A DNA stretch of 64,000 nt from Kitasatospora gansuensis (GTDB lineage Bacteria > Actinomycetota > Actinomycetes > Streptomycetales > Streptomycetaceae). Position 1 is the stretch's first letter; every line of letters starts with the position of its first letter. Shown here one piece after another: positions 16,294 through 25,979 of the stretch. A program made the translations under genes and the position numbers. Under the pieces are notes generated by a model. That model saw only the letters and a program-made list of their open reading frames with translations, made no database searches and was not told the origin of the DNA. The stretch covers positions 5,518,001-5,582,000 of the forward strand of contig NZ_JACHJR010000001.1 in the NCBI RefSeq assembly GCF_014203705.1, in the 5' to 3' direction.

Positions 16294-17040
16294 ATGAGTC
16301 TGTTCCGGGACGACGGCATCGTGCTCCGCACCCAGAAGCTGGGCGAGGCCGACCGGATCATCACCCTGTTGACCCGTCAGCACGGCAAGGTGCGTGCGGT
16401 GGCGCGGGGCATCCGTAAGACGAAGTCGAAGTTCGGGGCGCGGCTGGAGCCGTTCTCCCACGTGGACGTGCAGTTCTTCAGCCGCGGTGCGGACCTGATC
16501 GGCCGGGGCCTGCCGCTCTGCACCCAGGTGGAGACCATCGCGCCGTACGGCGGCACCATCGTCACCGACTACGGCCGCTACACGGCGGGCACCGCGATGC
16601 TGGAGACCGCCGAGCGGTTCGCGGAGAACGAGGGCGAGCCGGCCGTCCAGCAGTACCTGCTGCTGGTCGGCGGCCTGCGCACGCTGGCCGCCGGGACGCA
16701 CCAGTCGCACCTGGTGCTGGACGCGTTCCTGCTCCGCTCGCTGGCCGTCAACGGCTACGGCGCCAGCTTCACCGACTGCGCGAAGTGCGGGCTGCCGGGC
16801 CCCAACCGGTTCTTCTCGCTGCAGGCGGGCGGGGTGCTCTGCGCTGACTGTCGCGTGCCTGGCTGTGCCGTACCCTCCCCTGAGACACTGGTACTGCTCG
16901 GCGCGCTGCTGTCAGGGGACTGGCGGACGGCGGACGGATGTGAGTCCCGGTACTGGCGGGAGGGCAGCGGCCTGGTCGCGGCCTACCTGCAGTGGCACCT
17001 GGAGCGGGGTATCCGCTCGATGAGATACGTGGAGAAGTGA
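16294..17040 (+). CDS. recO: DNA repair protein RecO
   Basis: RecO helps load RecA on SSB-coated single-stranded DNA in the RecFOR pathway. ATG 16294 (SLFRDDGIVLRTQKLGEADRI) gives 248 residues. The N-terminal OB-fold is followed by a helical domain and a zinc site with two Cys pairs (CAKC at ~160 and CADC ~25 residues later, plus VPGC). Length and motifs match actinobacterial RecO. It is followed after 2 nt by uppS, so the two are co-transcribed. Confidence 0.93.
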   Translation: MSLFRDDGIVLRTQKLGEADRIITLLTRQHGKVRAVARGIRKTKSKFGARLEPFSHVDVQFFSRGADLIGRGLPLCTQVETIAPYGGTIVTDYGRYTAGTAMLETAERFAENEGEPAVQQYLLLVGGLRTLAAGTHQSHLVLDAFLLRSLAVNGYGASFTDCAKCGLPGPNRFFSLQAGGVLCADCRVPGCAVPSPETLVLLGALLSGDWRTADGCESRYWREGSGLVAAYLQWHLERGIRSMRYVEK

Positions 17041-17042
17041 GC

Positions 17043-17867
17043 ATGGCAGCGCGACGGCTCTTCGGCAGCAAGCAGCGGGAGTACCTCCCCCCGACCCCGC
17101 ACCCGAGCGGCGCCGTGCCGCCGAAGCTTCCGGGTGAGCTGGTGCCCGAGCACGTCGCGATCGTGATGGACGGCAACGGCCGCTGGGCCAAGGAGCGCGG
17201 GCTGCCCCGCACCGAGGGCCACAAGATCGGCGAGTCGGTGGTGCTGGACGTGCTCAAGGGCGCGATCGAGCTGGGCGTCAAGAACGTGTCGCTGTACGCC
17301 TTCTCGACCGAGAACTGGAAGCGGTCCCCCGACGAGGTGAAGTTCCTGATGAACTTCAACCGGGACGTGATCCGCCGCCGCCGCGACGAGATGGACGCGA
17401 TGGGCGTCCGGATCCGCTGGGCCGGGCGGATGCCCAAGCTCTGGAAGAGCGTGGTGCAGGAGCTCCAGGTCGCCGAGGAGCAGACCAGGAACAACGACGC
17501 CGTCACCCTCTACATGTGCGTCAACTACGGCGGCCGGGCCGAGATCGCGGACGCGATGGCGGCGATCGCCCGCGACGTCGCCGACGGCCGGCTGGACCCG
17601 TCGAAGGTCAACGAGAAGACCATCGCCAAGTACCTCTACCACCCCGACATGCCGGACGTGGATCTCTTCCTGCGCCCGAGCGGCGAGCAGCGCACCTCCA
17701 ACTTCCTGCTCTGGCAGAGCGCTTACGCCGAGTTCGTGTTCCAGGACGTGCTCTGGCCGGACTTCGACCGCCGCGACCTGTGGCGGGCCTGCGAGCAGTT
17801 CGCGATGCGCGACCGCCGGTTCGGCGGGGCCATCCCGAACGAGGTCGAGGTCCCGGCCCAGCGCTGA
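17043..17867 (+). CDS. uppS: Isoprenyl (undecaprenyl) diphosphate synthase
   Basis: This cis-prenyltransferase makes the long-chain isoprenyl lipid carrier for peptidoglycan. ATG 17043 gives 274 residues. The signature HVAIVMDGNGRWAKERGLPR contains the catalytic Asp and diphosphate-binding residues. GHKIG, AFSTENWKRS and the final DLFLRPSGEQRTSNFLLWQ and EFVFQDVLWPDF blocks are all intact. The N-terminal ~30 residues are a Streptomyces-type extension. It sits directly after recO and ends at a strong bidirectional terminator. Confidence 0.95.
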   Translation: MAARRLFGSKQREYLPPTPHPSGAVPPKLPGELVPEHVAIVMDGNGRWAKERGLPRTEGHKIGESVVLDVLKGAIELGVKNVSLYAFSTENWKRSPDEVKFLMNFNRDVIRRRRDEMDAMGVRIRWAGRMPKLWKSVVQELQVAEEQTRNNDAVTLYMCVNYGGRAEIADAMAAIARDVADGRLDPSKVNEKTIAKYLYHPDMPDVDLFLRPSGEQRTSNFLLWQSAYAEFVFQDVLWPDFDRRDLWRACEQFAMRDRRFGGAIPNEVEVPAQR

Positions 17868-17873
17868 CCACGG

Positions 17874-17912
17874 ACCGAGGGCCCGTACGCGGATCGCGTA
17901 CGGGCCCTCGGT
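17874..17912. terminator. Bidirectional terminator uppS / zur
   Basis: An 18-bp perfect stem (ACCGAGGGCCCGTACGCG and its complement) with a 3-nt loop lies between convergent genes, 6 nt after uppS and 10 nt after the end of zur. Confidence 0.9.
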
Positions 17913-17922
17913 GCGTGCGGGG

Positions 17923-18330
17923 TCAGGCCTTCTTGGTGCACTCCGCGCAGGTGCCGAAGATCTCCAGGGTGTGCGCGATGTCGCTGTAGCCGTGCTCGGC
18001 CGCGATCGAGTTGGCCCAGCGCTCGACCGCCGGGCCCTCGACCTCGACGGTGGAGCCGCAGCTGCGGCAGACCAGGTGGTGGTGGTGCCCGCTGCTGCAG
18101 CGGCGGTAGACCGCCTCGCCGTCGGCGGTGCGCAGCACGTCCACCTCACCGGCGTCGGCCAGCGACTGCAGGGTGCGGTAGACCGTGGTCAGGCCGACCG
18201 AGTCGCCCCGGTGCTTGAGCAGGTCGTGCAGCTCCTGCGCACTGCGGAAGTCCTCGATCTCGTCCAGGGCCGCCGAGACGGCGGCTCGCTGCCGGGTCGA
18301 TCGGGCGCGCGACGGGCCTGCGGTGGTCAC
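17923..18330 (-). CDS. zur: Zinc uptake regulator Zur (Fur family)
   Basis: The GTG at 18330 is chosen because AGGAGG lies 8 nt upstream. The upstream part of the frame has no similarity. The 135-residue product has the Fur-family winged helix (SVGLTTVYRTLQSLADAGEVD), the metal-binding HHHHLVCRSCG segment and a C-terminal CAEC, giving the two CxxC pairs of a structural zinc site. The location directly after znuB, and two Zur-type operators before znuA, support Zur rather than Fur or Nur. With Zn bound it should repress the operon, including itself. Confidence 0.9.
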   Translation of the reverse strand: MTTAGPSRARSTRQRAAVSAALDEIEDFRSAQELHDLLKHRGDSVGLTTVYRTLQSLADAGEVDVLRTADGEAVYRRCSSGHHHHLVCRSCGSTVEVEGPAVERWANSIAAEHGYSDIAHTLEIFGTCAECTKKA

Positions 18331-18365
18331 CGTGGGTCCTCCTGGTCGTGGGGTGGTCTGGCACC

Positions 18366-19286
18366 TCATTGTGCCAGCCCCCGACTGGTGACCGAATCCT
18401 CCGCGTCGCCCCGCTGCTGATCGGGCAGCCGGACCTCGCAGACCTCGGGGCCGCGGTCGTCCGCGGCCCGGTGCCGGCGCCTGGCCAGCGGGGCGGCGAC
18501 CGCGCTGAGCACCGCGAAGACCACGATCGCCAGCAGCACGATGGTCGGTCCCGAGGGCAGGTCGGCCTGGTACGAGCCGGCCACCCCGGCCACCGCGACC
18601 GTGACGCCGACCCCGATCGAGGCGGCCTGGGTCATCGCGAACGAGCGGGTGAGCTGCTGGGCCGCCACCACCGGAACCACCATCAGCGCGCTGACCAGCA
18701 GCAGGCCGACCACCCGCATCGCCACCGTGACGGTGACCGCGGCCATCACCGCGAGCAGCAGGTTGAGCACCCGTACCGGCAGGCCGGTGACCCGGGCGAA
18801 CTCCTCGTCCTGGCAGATCGCGAACAGCTGGCGGCGCAGGCCGATGGTGACCGCGATGACCACGCCGGCCAGCACCGTGATGGTGATCAGGTCGCTGGGC
18901 GCGACGGTCAGGATCGAGCCCCAGAGGTAGCTCTCCAGGCTGCCGTTGCCCGCCTGGGCGCTCATGCTGACCAGCATCTTTCCGCAGGCCATACCGCCGT
19001 AGAAGAGCATCGCCAGCGCGATGTCGCCGCGCTGGTTGCCGCGCGAGCGGACCAGCTCCATGACCACGGCGCCGAGCACGCAGACCAGCACGGCCATCCA
19101 GACCGGGCTGGTCTGGAAGAAGAAGCCGAGGCCGACCCCGGTGAGCGCGACATGGCCCATGCCGTCGCCCATCAGCGCCTGCCGGCGCTGCACCAGGTAG
19201 ATGCCGACGGCGGGCGCGGTGATCCCGACCAGCACGGCGGCGATCAGCGCCCGCTGCATGAAGTCGTAGCTGAGCATCTCGGTCAT
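18366..19286 (-). CDS. znuB: Zinc ABC transporter permease ZnuB
   Basis: This 306-residue ABC-3 family permease has ~8 membrane helices. It begins MTEMLSYDFMQRALIAAVLVG, has the family loop QRRQALMGDGMGHVALTGVGLG, and has the EAA-like coupling loop QDEEFARVTGLPVRVLN. The C-terminal ~35 residues are hydrophilic. The start overlaps a 30-codon mini-ORF created by duplication of the znuC/znuB junction, so translational coupling to znuC passes through that mini-ORF. Confidence 0.92.
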   Translation of the reverse strand: MTEMLSYDFMQRALIAAVLVGITAPAVGIYLVQRRQALMGDGMGHVALTGVGLGFFFQTSPVWMAVLVCVLGAVVMELVRSRGNQRGDIALAMLFYGGMACGKMLVSMSAQAGNGSLESYLWGSILTVAPSDLITITVLAGVVIAVTIGLRRQLFAICQDEEFARVTGLPVRVLNLLLAVMAAVTVTVAMRVVGLLLVSALMVVPVVAAQQLTRSFAMTQAASIGVGVTVAVAGVAGSYQADLPSGPTIVLLAIVVFAVLSAVAAPLARRRHRAADDRGPEVCEVRLPDQQRGDAEDSVTSRGLAQ

Positions 19287-19405
19287 GACGGCAGTCCAGG
19301 GGTCGTCAGGTGGTCGGGCAGCGCGCGCCTTACAGCACCACCCACCCGCCCGGAGGGCATCTGCATCTCGGTCATGCGAGCAGTCCAGGGGTCGTCAGGT
19401 GGTCG
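19274..19405. repeat. Duplicated znuC-znuB junction
   Basis: A 43-nt segment at 19274-19316 recurs at 19363-19405, 89 bp away, with 40 of 43 positions identical. Each copy joins the last codons of znuC to the first codons of znuB around an ATGA overlap. The 46 nt between the copies resemble neither gene. Confidence 0.9.
19283..19375 (-). CDS. 30-codon mini-ORF bridging znuC and znuB
   Basis: The ORF starts MTEMQMPSGRVGG and ends LTTPGLPS, so it carries the znuB-like start and the znuC-like end. Its ATG overlaps the znuC stop and its TGA overlaps the znuB start, both as ATGA. It is a product of the junction duplication. The peptide probably has no role beyond relaying ribosomes, but the perfect double overlap implies that it is translated. 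Confidence 0.55.
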   Translation of the reverse strand: MTEMQMPSGRVGGAVRRALPDHLTTPGLPS

Positions 19406-20187
19406 TCCTCGTGGGGATGCACGTGGTCGTGGCCGGGCAGCGCGTGCTGGCCGGTGCTGGGGATCGGCGGGCCGTCGTACGCGACGCAGCCGTCGCGGAG
19501 CACCACGGTGCGGTCGATCAGCGGCTCCAGCGGCCCGAGTTCGTGCAGCACCAGCAGGACGGCGGCGCCGCGGCCGACCTCCTGGCGCAGGGTGTCGGCG
19601 AGCACCTGCTGGCTGGTCACGTCCACCCCGGCCATCGGCTCGTCCATGATGAGGAGTTCGGGGGAGCCGACCAGCGCGCGGGCGATCAGCACCCGCTGGT
19701 GCTGGCCGCCGGAGAGCCCGGCCACACCGTCCTCGGCCCGGTCCAGCATGCCGACCTGGGCCAGCGCCCGGTCGACGGCGGCCCGGTCCTTGCGGCGGAA
19801 CGGGAACAGGCCGTGCTGCGGCAGCCGTCCGGTGGAGACCACCTCGCGGACGGTGGCGGGCACCCCGCCGGCGGCGGTGGTGCGCTGCGGCACGTAGCCG
19901 ATCCGGTGCCAGGCCCGGAACTTGGCGAACGGGGTGCCGAACAGTTCGAGGCCGCCCCGCTCCAGCGGGACGGCGCCGATCACCGACTTCACGGTGGTGG
20001 ACTTGCCGGAGCCGTTGGCCCCGAGCAGCGCGACCACCTCGCCGGGGCGGACCTTGAGGTCCACGCCGCGCAGTACGGGGCGGCCGCCGAGCGAGGCGAC
20101 GGCGTCGCAGAGACAGACGACCGCGGGCGCGGCACCCGCCTCACGGGGGTGCCGCGCCTTCGCCGCCGCGGGTATGACAGCGCTCAT
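19372..20187 (-). CDS. znuC: Zinc ABC transporter ATPase ZnuC
   Basis: This 271-residue ATPase has Walker A LLGANGSGKST, signature LSGGQHQR, Walker B LLIMDEPMAGVD and the switch His in VLHELGPL. A His-rich tail (HDHVHPHEDDH) at ~255-265 is typical of zinc and manganese systems. It lies between znuA (17-nt gap) and znuB. It energises zinc import with ZnuA and ZnuB under zinc limitation. Confidence 0.92.
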   Translation of the reverse strand: MSAVIPAAAKARHPREAGAAPAVVCLCDAVASLGGRPVLRGVDLKVRPGEVVALLGANGSGKSTTVKSVIGAVPLERGGLELFGTPFAKFRAWHRIGYVPQRTTAAGGVPATVREVVSTGRLPQHGLFPFRRKDRAAVDRALAQVGMLDRAEDGVAGLSGGQHQRVLIARALVGSPELLIMDEPMAGVDVTSQQVLADTLRQEVGRGAAVLLVLHELGPLEPLIDRTVVLRDGCVAYDGPPIPSTGQHALPGHDHVHPHEDDHLTTPGLLA

Positions 20188-20204
20188 GGGTATCCGATGT
20201 CCCG

Positions 20205-21152
20205 TCAGCCGGTGATGCCGAAAGCGGTCTGGAGGTTGTGCAGGTTCTGCCGCATGACCGAGAAGTAGGTCTCCTTGGCCGGGTCCTTGACGCCCTCCAG
20301 CGGGTCCAGGACGGCGGTCTTCAGACCGAGGTCCTTGGCGACCGTCTCGGCGAGCTTGGGGCTGACCAGGGTCTCGAAGAAGATCGTGGTGACGCCGTGC
20401 TGCTTGGCGGCCTGCTGGACCTCGGCCAGCTTGGCCGGGGTGGGCTCGGCCTCCGGGTCCACGCCGTTGATGGCGATCTGGTTGATGCCGTACGCGTCGG
20501 CGAGGTAGCCGAAGGCGGCGTGGCTGGTGACGAAGGACTTGCCCTTGGCGTCCTTCAGGCCGGTCTTGAACTCCTGGTCCAGCGCGGCCAGATCGGCCAC
20601 CGTCTGGTCGGTGTTCTTCTGGTAGTCCGCGGCGTGCGCCGGGTCGGCCTTGGCCAGCTCGGCGCCGACGCTCTTGGCGACGGTGGCGTAGCGGTTCGGG
20701 TCGAGCCAGATGTGCGGGTCGCCGGCGGCGCCCTCGTGCTCGTGGCCGTCGCCCTCGGCGTGGCCCTCGTCCAGGTGGTGGTCGACCAGCGGGGAGGCGG
20801 CGGTGGCGTCGATCACGTGCTTGGAGTCGGTCTGCGCGACGGCCTTGTCGACGGCCGGCTGGAGGCCCTTGAGGTAGACCACCGCGTCGGCCCCCTTGAC
20901 CTGGGCGACCTGCTTGGCCGTCAGCTCCAGGTCGTGCGGCTCGACGCCGGCCTTGGTGAGGCCGGTCACCTTCACGTGCTCGCCGCCGATCTGCTGGGCG
21001 AGGTACTCCATCGGGTAGAACGACGCCACCACGTCCAGCTTGCCGTCGGTGCCCTTGGCGCTGCTCGAACCGCCGCAGGCGGTGAGGAGGAGGGCGCCGA
21101 CGGCGGCGGTGGCGGTCAGGGCTATGGAGGTGGGGAGGCGTCGCAACATCAT
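20205..21152 (-). CDS. znuA: Zinc-binding lipoprotein ZnuA
   Basis: The start is set at ATG 21152 (MMLRRLPTSIAL), because the longer TTG start would place coding sequence inside the Zur operator. The signal peptide ends in lipobox LLTACGG. The cluster A-I binding-protein fold shows zinc ligands in GVEPHDLEL, the His-rich flexible loop DHHLDEGHAEGDGHEHEG, DPHIWLDP and SHAAFGYLA. It captures extracellular zinc for ZnuBC. It is the first gene of the znuA-znuC-znuB-zur operon. A Zur box ends at the start codon, so the mRNA leader is short or absent. Confidence 0.92.
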   Translation of the reverse strand: MMLRRLPTSIALTATAAVGALLLTACGGSSSAKGTDGKLDVVASFYPMEYLAQQIGGEHVKVTGLTKAGVEPHDLELTAKQVAQVKGADAVVYLKGLQPAVDKAVAQTDSKHVIDATAASPLVDHHLDEGHAEGDGHEHEGAAGDPHIWLDPNRYATVAKSVGAELAKADPAHAADYQKNTDQTVADLAALDQEFKTGLKDAKGKSFVTSHAAFGYLADAYGINQIAINGVDPEAEPTPAKLAEVQQAAKQHGVTTIFFETLVSPKLAETVAKDLGLKTAVLDPLEGVKDPAKETYFSVMRQNLHNLQTAFGITG

Positions 21153-21166
21153 GACAACCATTCTCA
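21152..21166. promoter_or_regulatory. Zur box 1 abutting the znuA start codon
   Basis: TGACAACCATTCTCA fits the dyad TGANAANNNTTNTCA of actinobacterial Zur boxes. It overlaps the first base of the znuA ATG, so a bound repressor would sit on the transcription start. Confidence 0.75.
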
Positions 21167-21173
21167 ACTTAAC

Positions 21174-21188
21174 TGGAAATGATTGTCA
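21174..21188. promoter_or_regulatory. Zur box 2 upstream of znuA
   Basis: TGGAAATGATTGTCA keeps the AANGATT core and TCA end of the Zur consensus. It lies 22 bp (about two helical turns) from box 1, which would allow two dimers on one face of the DNA. Confidence 0.75.
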
Positions 21189-21363
21189 ACTCGATCGATC
21201 ATCGAACAGGCCGATCATCGGTTCGACACACCGACCGGTCGCGGAATACCGATTTGAACCCCGCACCACCACGCCCGGTAACCTCTGGAGGTATTCGGGT
21301 GCGTGCAACCAGCCGCGCCTTGACCGTGCCGTCCTCCTGTGACGTCGTACTGAAGAGAGCACT

Positions 21364-22746
<1,383 letters not shown>

Positions 22747-22755
22747 CGGCGTTTG

Positions 22756-22791
22756 GCGATGCCCCTGGCCTTCTGAGGTCGGGGGCATCGC
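22756..22791. terminator. Bidirectional terminator after glyS
   Basis: A 10-bp perfect stem (GCGATGCCCC / GGGGCATCGC) with a 16-nt loop lies between the convergent glyS and coiled-coil gene ends. Confidence 0.7.
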
Positions 22792-22795
22792 GCGT

Positions 22796-23971
22796 TCACT
22801 GGACCGGCAGGCCGATGCTGCGCAGGGCGGCCAGCGCGGCCCTGGCCCGGCTCTCGTCCAGGGTGCCGACGGCCGTCAGCAGGGCTCGGTAGTGGCCGGG
22901 CGAGGCGGCCAGCCCGGTCGCGTAGTCGGCCAGGTCGGCGGGGGAGCGCAGCCGGGCCACCTGGTGGGTCAGCGCCTCGGCCAGCCGGTCGTCCAACCGG
23001 AGGGCGGTGTCGGCGAGTTCGTCGGTGCGGCGGCCCGCCGCCTGGTGCAGCAGGCGGTACGCGTCCTCGGTGCGGCCGGCCGCCAGCAGGTGGCCGGCCA
23101 GCGCGGCCAGGTCGGCGGGCGGGGCCGAGCCCCACTCCCAGAGCAGGGTGAGGCCGTCGGCGGAGAGCCCGGCCTGCTCCAAGGCGGCCAGCAGGGACGG
23201 GAGTTCGGCGGCCGGGTAGCCCCAGAGCGCGTGGAACAGCGCGGCCGCCTCCTCGGAGAGACCGGTCCTGCGCAGCGCGGCCAGGGTGCCGGCGGCCTGC
23301 CCGGCGGCGCCGTGGGCGACCGCCCTGGCCAGGTAGCCCGCCGAGCCGGCCGGGCCCTCGGCGCGCAGCAGCGCGATCAGCCGGGCCACATCGGCGGGAG
23401 CCAGCACCACCGCGGCCTGCGCGGTGACGGCGGCCGACTCCTGGGCCGCGCCACGGCCGTGCAGGGCGGTGATCCGGGCGGCCAGGGTGGCCAACTCGGC
23501 TGCGCTGCGCGGCTCGGGGGCTTTGGGGCGGGGCGGCTGCTGCGCGGCTTGTGGTTGCGGAGCCTGAGGCTGCGGCTCCGGGGTGCTGACTCCGGCGAAC
23601 CGGGCGCCGCGCATCGGGGCGGCGGCCGGTGCCGGGGCGGGCTGCGGCGCGGGGGCCGCCTCGTACGCGCCGCCGAACCGGGCGCCGGTCGGGCGGTGCC
23701 GGGCCGGAACGGCGGTCTGCTCGCGCCGGTGGTCCTCCAGCGCGAGCAGACGTTCACTCAACTCCAGGTGGCGGGCGCCGAGTCCGTCCCTGAGGGTGCG
23801 GATCTGGGCCAGCTGGCGGTGCAGTTCGGGGTCGTTGGTGCTGGTCACGGCCTCGGTGAGGCGCTGTTCGCGCTGAGCCGCGTACCGGCGGGCCCGTAGC
23901 AGTTCGTCCAGCTCCGACCGCAGGGCCTGGACGTCCTCCGCCGCCCCGGGGTCGATTTCGCGCACCGTCAT
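22796..23971 (-). CDS. Coiled-coil / Pro-rich / helical-repeat protein of unknown function
   Basis: This 391-residue protein is not recognised. Residues 1-85 are a charged coiled coil (VQALRSELDELLRARRYAAQREQRLTEAV). Residues ~90-160 are a disordered Pro/Ala/Gln linker with two short similar motifs (PTGARFGGAYEA, MRGARFAGVSTP). The last ~230 residues are Ala/Leu-rich helices arranged like TPR or HEAT-type repeats (LIALLRAEGPAGSAGYLARAVA, SLLAALEQAGLSADGLTLLWEWG). There is no signal peptide, so it should be cytoplasmic. Such actinomycete-restricted proteins may act as scaffolds. No partner is evident, and it is transcribed away from gap with a 100-nt gap. Confidence 0.6.
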   Translation of the reverse strand: MTVREIDPGAAEDVQALRSELDELLRARRYAAQREQRLTEAVTSTNDPELHRQLAQIRTLRDGLGARHLELSERLLALEDHRREQTAVPARHRPTGARFGGAYEAAPAPQPAPAPAAAPMRGARFAGVSTPEPQPQAPQPQAAQQPPRPKAPEPRSAAELATLAARITALHGRGAAQESAAVTAQAAVVLAPADVARLIALLRAEGPAGSAGYLARAVAHGAAGQAAGTLAALRRTGLSEEAAALFHALWGYPAAELPSLLAALEQAGLSADGLTLLWEWGSAPPADLAALAGHLLAAGRTEDAYRLLHQAAGRRTDELADTALRLDDRLAEALTHQVARLRSPADLADYATGLAASPGHYRALLTAVGTLDESRARAALAALRSIGLPVQ

Positions 23972-24071
23972 CGCACCGTCCTGAGTCTTCCGGCCGTCCC
24001 TGAAGGGTCATCCTGGCCGCAGAACAAGGCAGTTGTGTTACGGAGACGAGTCCGGCGTTTTTCGCGGCCGG

Positions 24072-25079
24072 TCAGGCGCCGAGCAGTCGGACCACGTCCA
24101 CCACCCGGTGCGAGAAGCCGGACTCGTTGTCGTACCAGCCGAAGACCTTGACGTGCCGTCCGTTCCCGCCGACGGTGGTCAGCGGGGCGTCGAAGACGCA
24201 GGAGTGCGGGTCGCCGACGATGTCGCTGGAGACCAGCGGTGCCTCGGAGTAGCGGAGCACCCCGGCCAGCGGGCCCTCGGCGGCGGCCTTGGCGAACAGC
24301 GCGTTCACCTCTTCGACGGTGGTCGGGCGGGCCACGTAGACGGTCAGGTCGGTGATCGAGCCGACCGGGACCGGGACCCGCAGCGAGGAGCCGCTCAGCT
24401 TGCCGTTCAGCTGCGGCAGCACCAGGCCGATCGCCTTGGCCGCGCCGGTCGAGGTGGGCACGATGTTGGTGGCGGCGGCTCGGGCCCGGCGCAGGTCCTT
24501 GTGCGGGCCGTCCTGGAGGTTCTGGTCCTGGGTGTAGGCGTGCACGGTGGTCATCAGGCCGTGCTCGATGCCGAGCCCCTCGTCCAGCACCTTGGCCAGC
24601 GGGGCAAGGCAGTTGGTGGTGCAGGAGGCGTTCGAGACGATGTGGTGCACGTCCGGGTCGTAGCCGTCGTGGTTGACGCCGTAGGCCAGGGTGATGTCCT
24701 CGTTGGACGCCGGGGCCGAGATCAGCACCTTGCGGGCGCCCGCGTCCAGGTGGGCCCGGGCCTTGGTGGCGTCGGTGAATACGCCGGTCGACTCGACCAC
24801 CACGTCCACGCCCAGCTCGCCCCACGGCAGTCGGGCCGGGTCGCGCTCGGCGAGCACCTTGATCCGGTGCCCGTTCACGACGATGGCGTCGCCGTCCACC
24901 TCGACCTCGCGCTCCAGCCGGCCCATGGTGCTGTCGTAGGACAGCAGGTGGGCCAGGGTGGCGGCGTCGGTCAGGTCGTTGACCGCGACGATCTCCAGAT
25001 CCGCGCCCTGCTGGAGGGCCGCGCGGACGAAGCCCCGGCCGATCCGGCCGAATCCGTTGATCGCTACCTTGATCGCCAT
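24072..25079 (-). CDS. gap: Type I glyceraldehyde-3-phosphate dehydrogenase
   Basis: This enzyme oxidises glyceraldehyde-3-phosphate to 1,3-bisphosphoglycerate with NAD+. ATG 25079 (MAIKVAINGFGRIGR) gives 335 residues. The Rossmann motif is NGFGRIGRGFVR, and the catalytic block SNASCTTNCLAPLAKVLDEGLG has the active Cys. TVHAYTQDQNLQDGPHKDLRRARAAATNIVPTS and GWYDNESGFSHRVVD complete the family. Compared with the main glycolytic enzyme, QNLQDGPHKDL in place of the usual TNDQ-L segment suggests a second isozyme. It stands alone. Confidence 0.93.
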   Translation of the reverse strand: MAIKVAINGFGRIGRGFVRAALQQGADLEIVAVNDLTDAATLAHLLSYDSTMGRLEREVEVDGDAIVVNGHRIKVLAERDPARLPWGELGVDVVVESTGVFTDATKARAHLDAGARKVLISAPASNEDITLAYGVNHDGYDPDVHHIVSNASCTTNCLAPLAKVLDEGLGIEHGLMTTVHAYTQDQNLQDGPHKDLRRARAAATNIVPTSTGAAKAIGLVLPQLNGKLSGSSLRVPVPVGSITDLTVYVARPTTVEEVNALFAKAAAEGPLAGVLRYSEAPLVSSDIVGDPHSCVFDAPLTTVGGNGRHVKVFGWYDNESGFSHRVVDVVRLLGA

Positions 25080-25134
25080 TCTCGACTCCCTTGCAGATGG
25101 GGTCACTTGGTGGGATGCCAGGCTCCGTCGACTG

Positions 25135-25155
25135 GTAACCGTGTTAAGTGGTTAC
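25135..25155. promoter_or_regulatory. Inverted repeat between gap and the CGNR gene
   Basis: GTAACC and GGTTAC flank a 9-nt spacer, 56 bp upstream of gap and 73 bp upstream of the divergent regulator gene. It may be an operator for either gene. The regulator itself is a candidate binder. Confidence 0.4.
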
Positions 25156-25227
25156 TCGGTAGCCTACGGGGTGCCGATCACCGGTGCAACCGGTCTGAGG
25201 GGTTAGTTGGTTGGCTATGCTGGGGGG

Positions 25228-25770
25228 ATGGAGTCCGAGTTCGTCTTTGTCGCCGGTGATCCCGCGCTCGATCTGGTCGGTACCGTGCAGCGGCGCCGCA
25301 CGCTGGCCCGCGACCTGTTGCGGACGCCGGCCGACCTGGGGGCCTGGACGGCCGAGGCCGGGCTGGTCGACCAGCCGGTCCCGGCGGGCCCGGAGGACCT
25401 GGAGCAGGCCCGCCAACTCCGGGAGGCCGTCTACCGGTTGGGCCTGGCGGCGGTGGCCGGGCAGCCCTACCCCACGGCCGACCGCAGGCTGCTGAACCGG
25501 CTCGCCGACGGGCCGGTGGTCCGGCTGGACCTGCGGCCGGACGGCACTCTGCGCCGCACCGGCAGTGCGGCGGCCGTGCTGGCGGGGGTGGCCCGTTCGG
25601 CGCAGGAGCTGTTGGCGCTGCCGTTGGGGGCGCCGATCCGGGAGTGCGCGTGGGAGCCGTGCACGCGGCTGTACGTGGACCGGTCGCGGCGGGGGGTGCG
25701 GCGGTGGTGCGACATGTCCGCCTGCGGCAACCGGGCCAAGGCCGCAGCCTTCCGCGAGCGGCACCCTTAG
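25228..25770 (+). CDS. ABATE-domain / CGNR zinc-finger transcriptional regulator
   Basis: ATG 25228 follows TGGGGGG closely and gives a 180-residue protein. The N-terminal region (FVFVAGDPALDLVGTVQRR, LREAVYRLGLAAV) matches the predicted ligand-sensing ABATE domain. The C-terminal zinc finger has CAWEPCTRLYVD, then CDMSACGNRAK with the defining CGNR motif. Such proteins are considered stress-responsive DNA-binding regulators. The target is unknown, and the inverted repeat upstream may be an autoregulatory site. Confidence 0.85.
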   Translation: MESEFVFVAGDPALDLVGTVQRRRTLARDLLRTPADLGAWTAEAGLVDQPVPAGPEDLEQARQLREAVYRLGLAAVAGQPYPTADRRLLNRLADGPVVRLDLRPDGTLRRTGSAAAVLAGVARSAQELLALPLGAPIRECAWEPCTRLYVDRSRRGVRRWCDMSACGNRAKAAAFRERHP

Positions 25771-25789
25771 GCACACGGCTTCGGCAGAC

Positions 25790-25967
25790 AGGGGCTCGGG
25801 GCTCTGCTGATGTGCGGCTCCGCCGCGTGGGCGGCGCCGACCACGGGACGGGGTCAAAGTGCGGGAGTGGTAAACCCCGGGCGTGGCTCAGGCTTCAGGC
25901 GAAAGTGCCTGACCTTTTACGCGGCGATCACGCTTCCGAGGCTGGCGTCGCAGTTCCCCGAGCCCCT
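25790..25967. repeat. Dispersed inverted-repeat element, divergent copy A
   Basis: The left end is AGGGGCTCGGGG. The right ~70 bp are GCGAAAGTGCCTGACC, then 26 variable bases, then GTCGCAGTTCCCCGAGCCCC, matching copies at 32144 and 36308. The middle is longer and unrelated, making this copy ~178 bp instead of 114. It lies directly after the NADAR stop codon and fills most of the 209-nt gap between two convergent genes. Confidence 0.75.
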
Positions 25968-25979
25968 GGTGGTGCCTGA

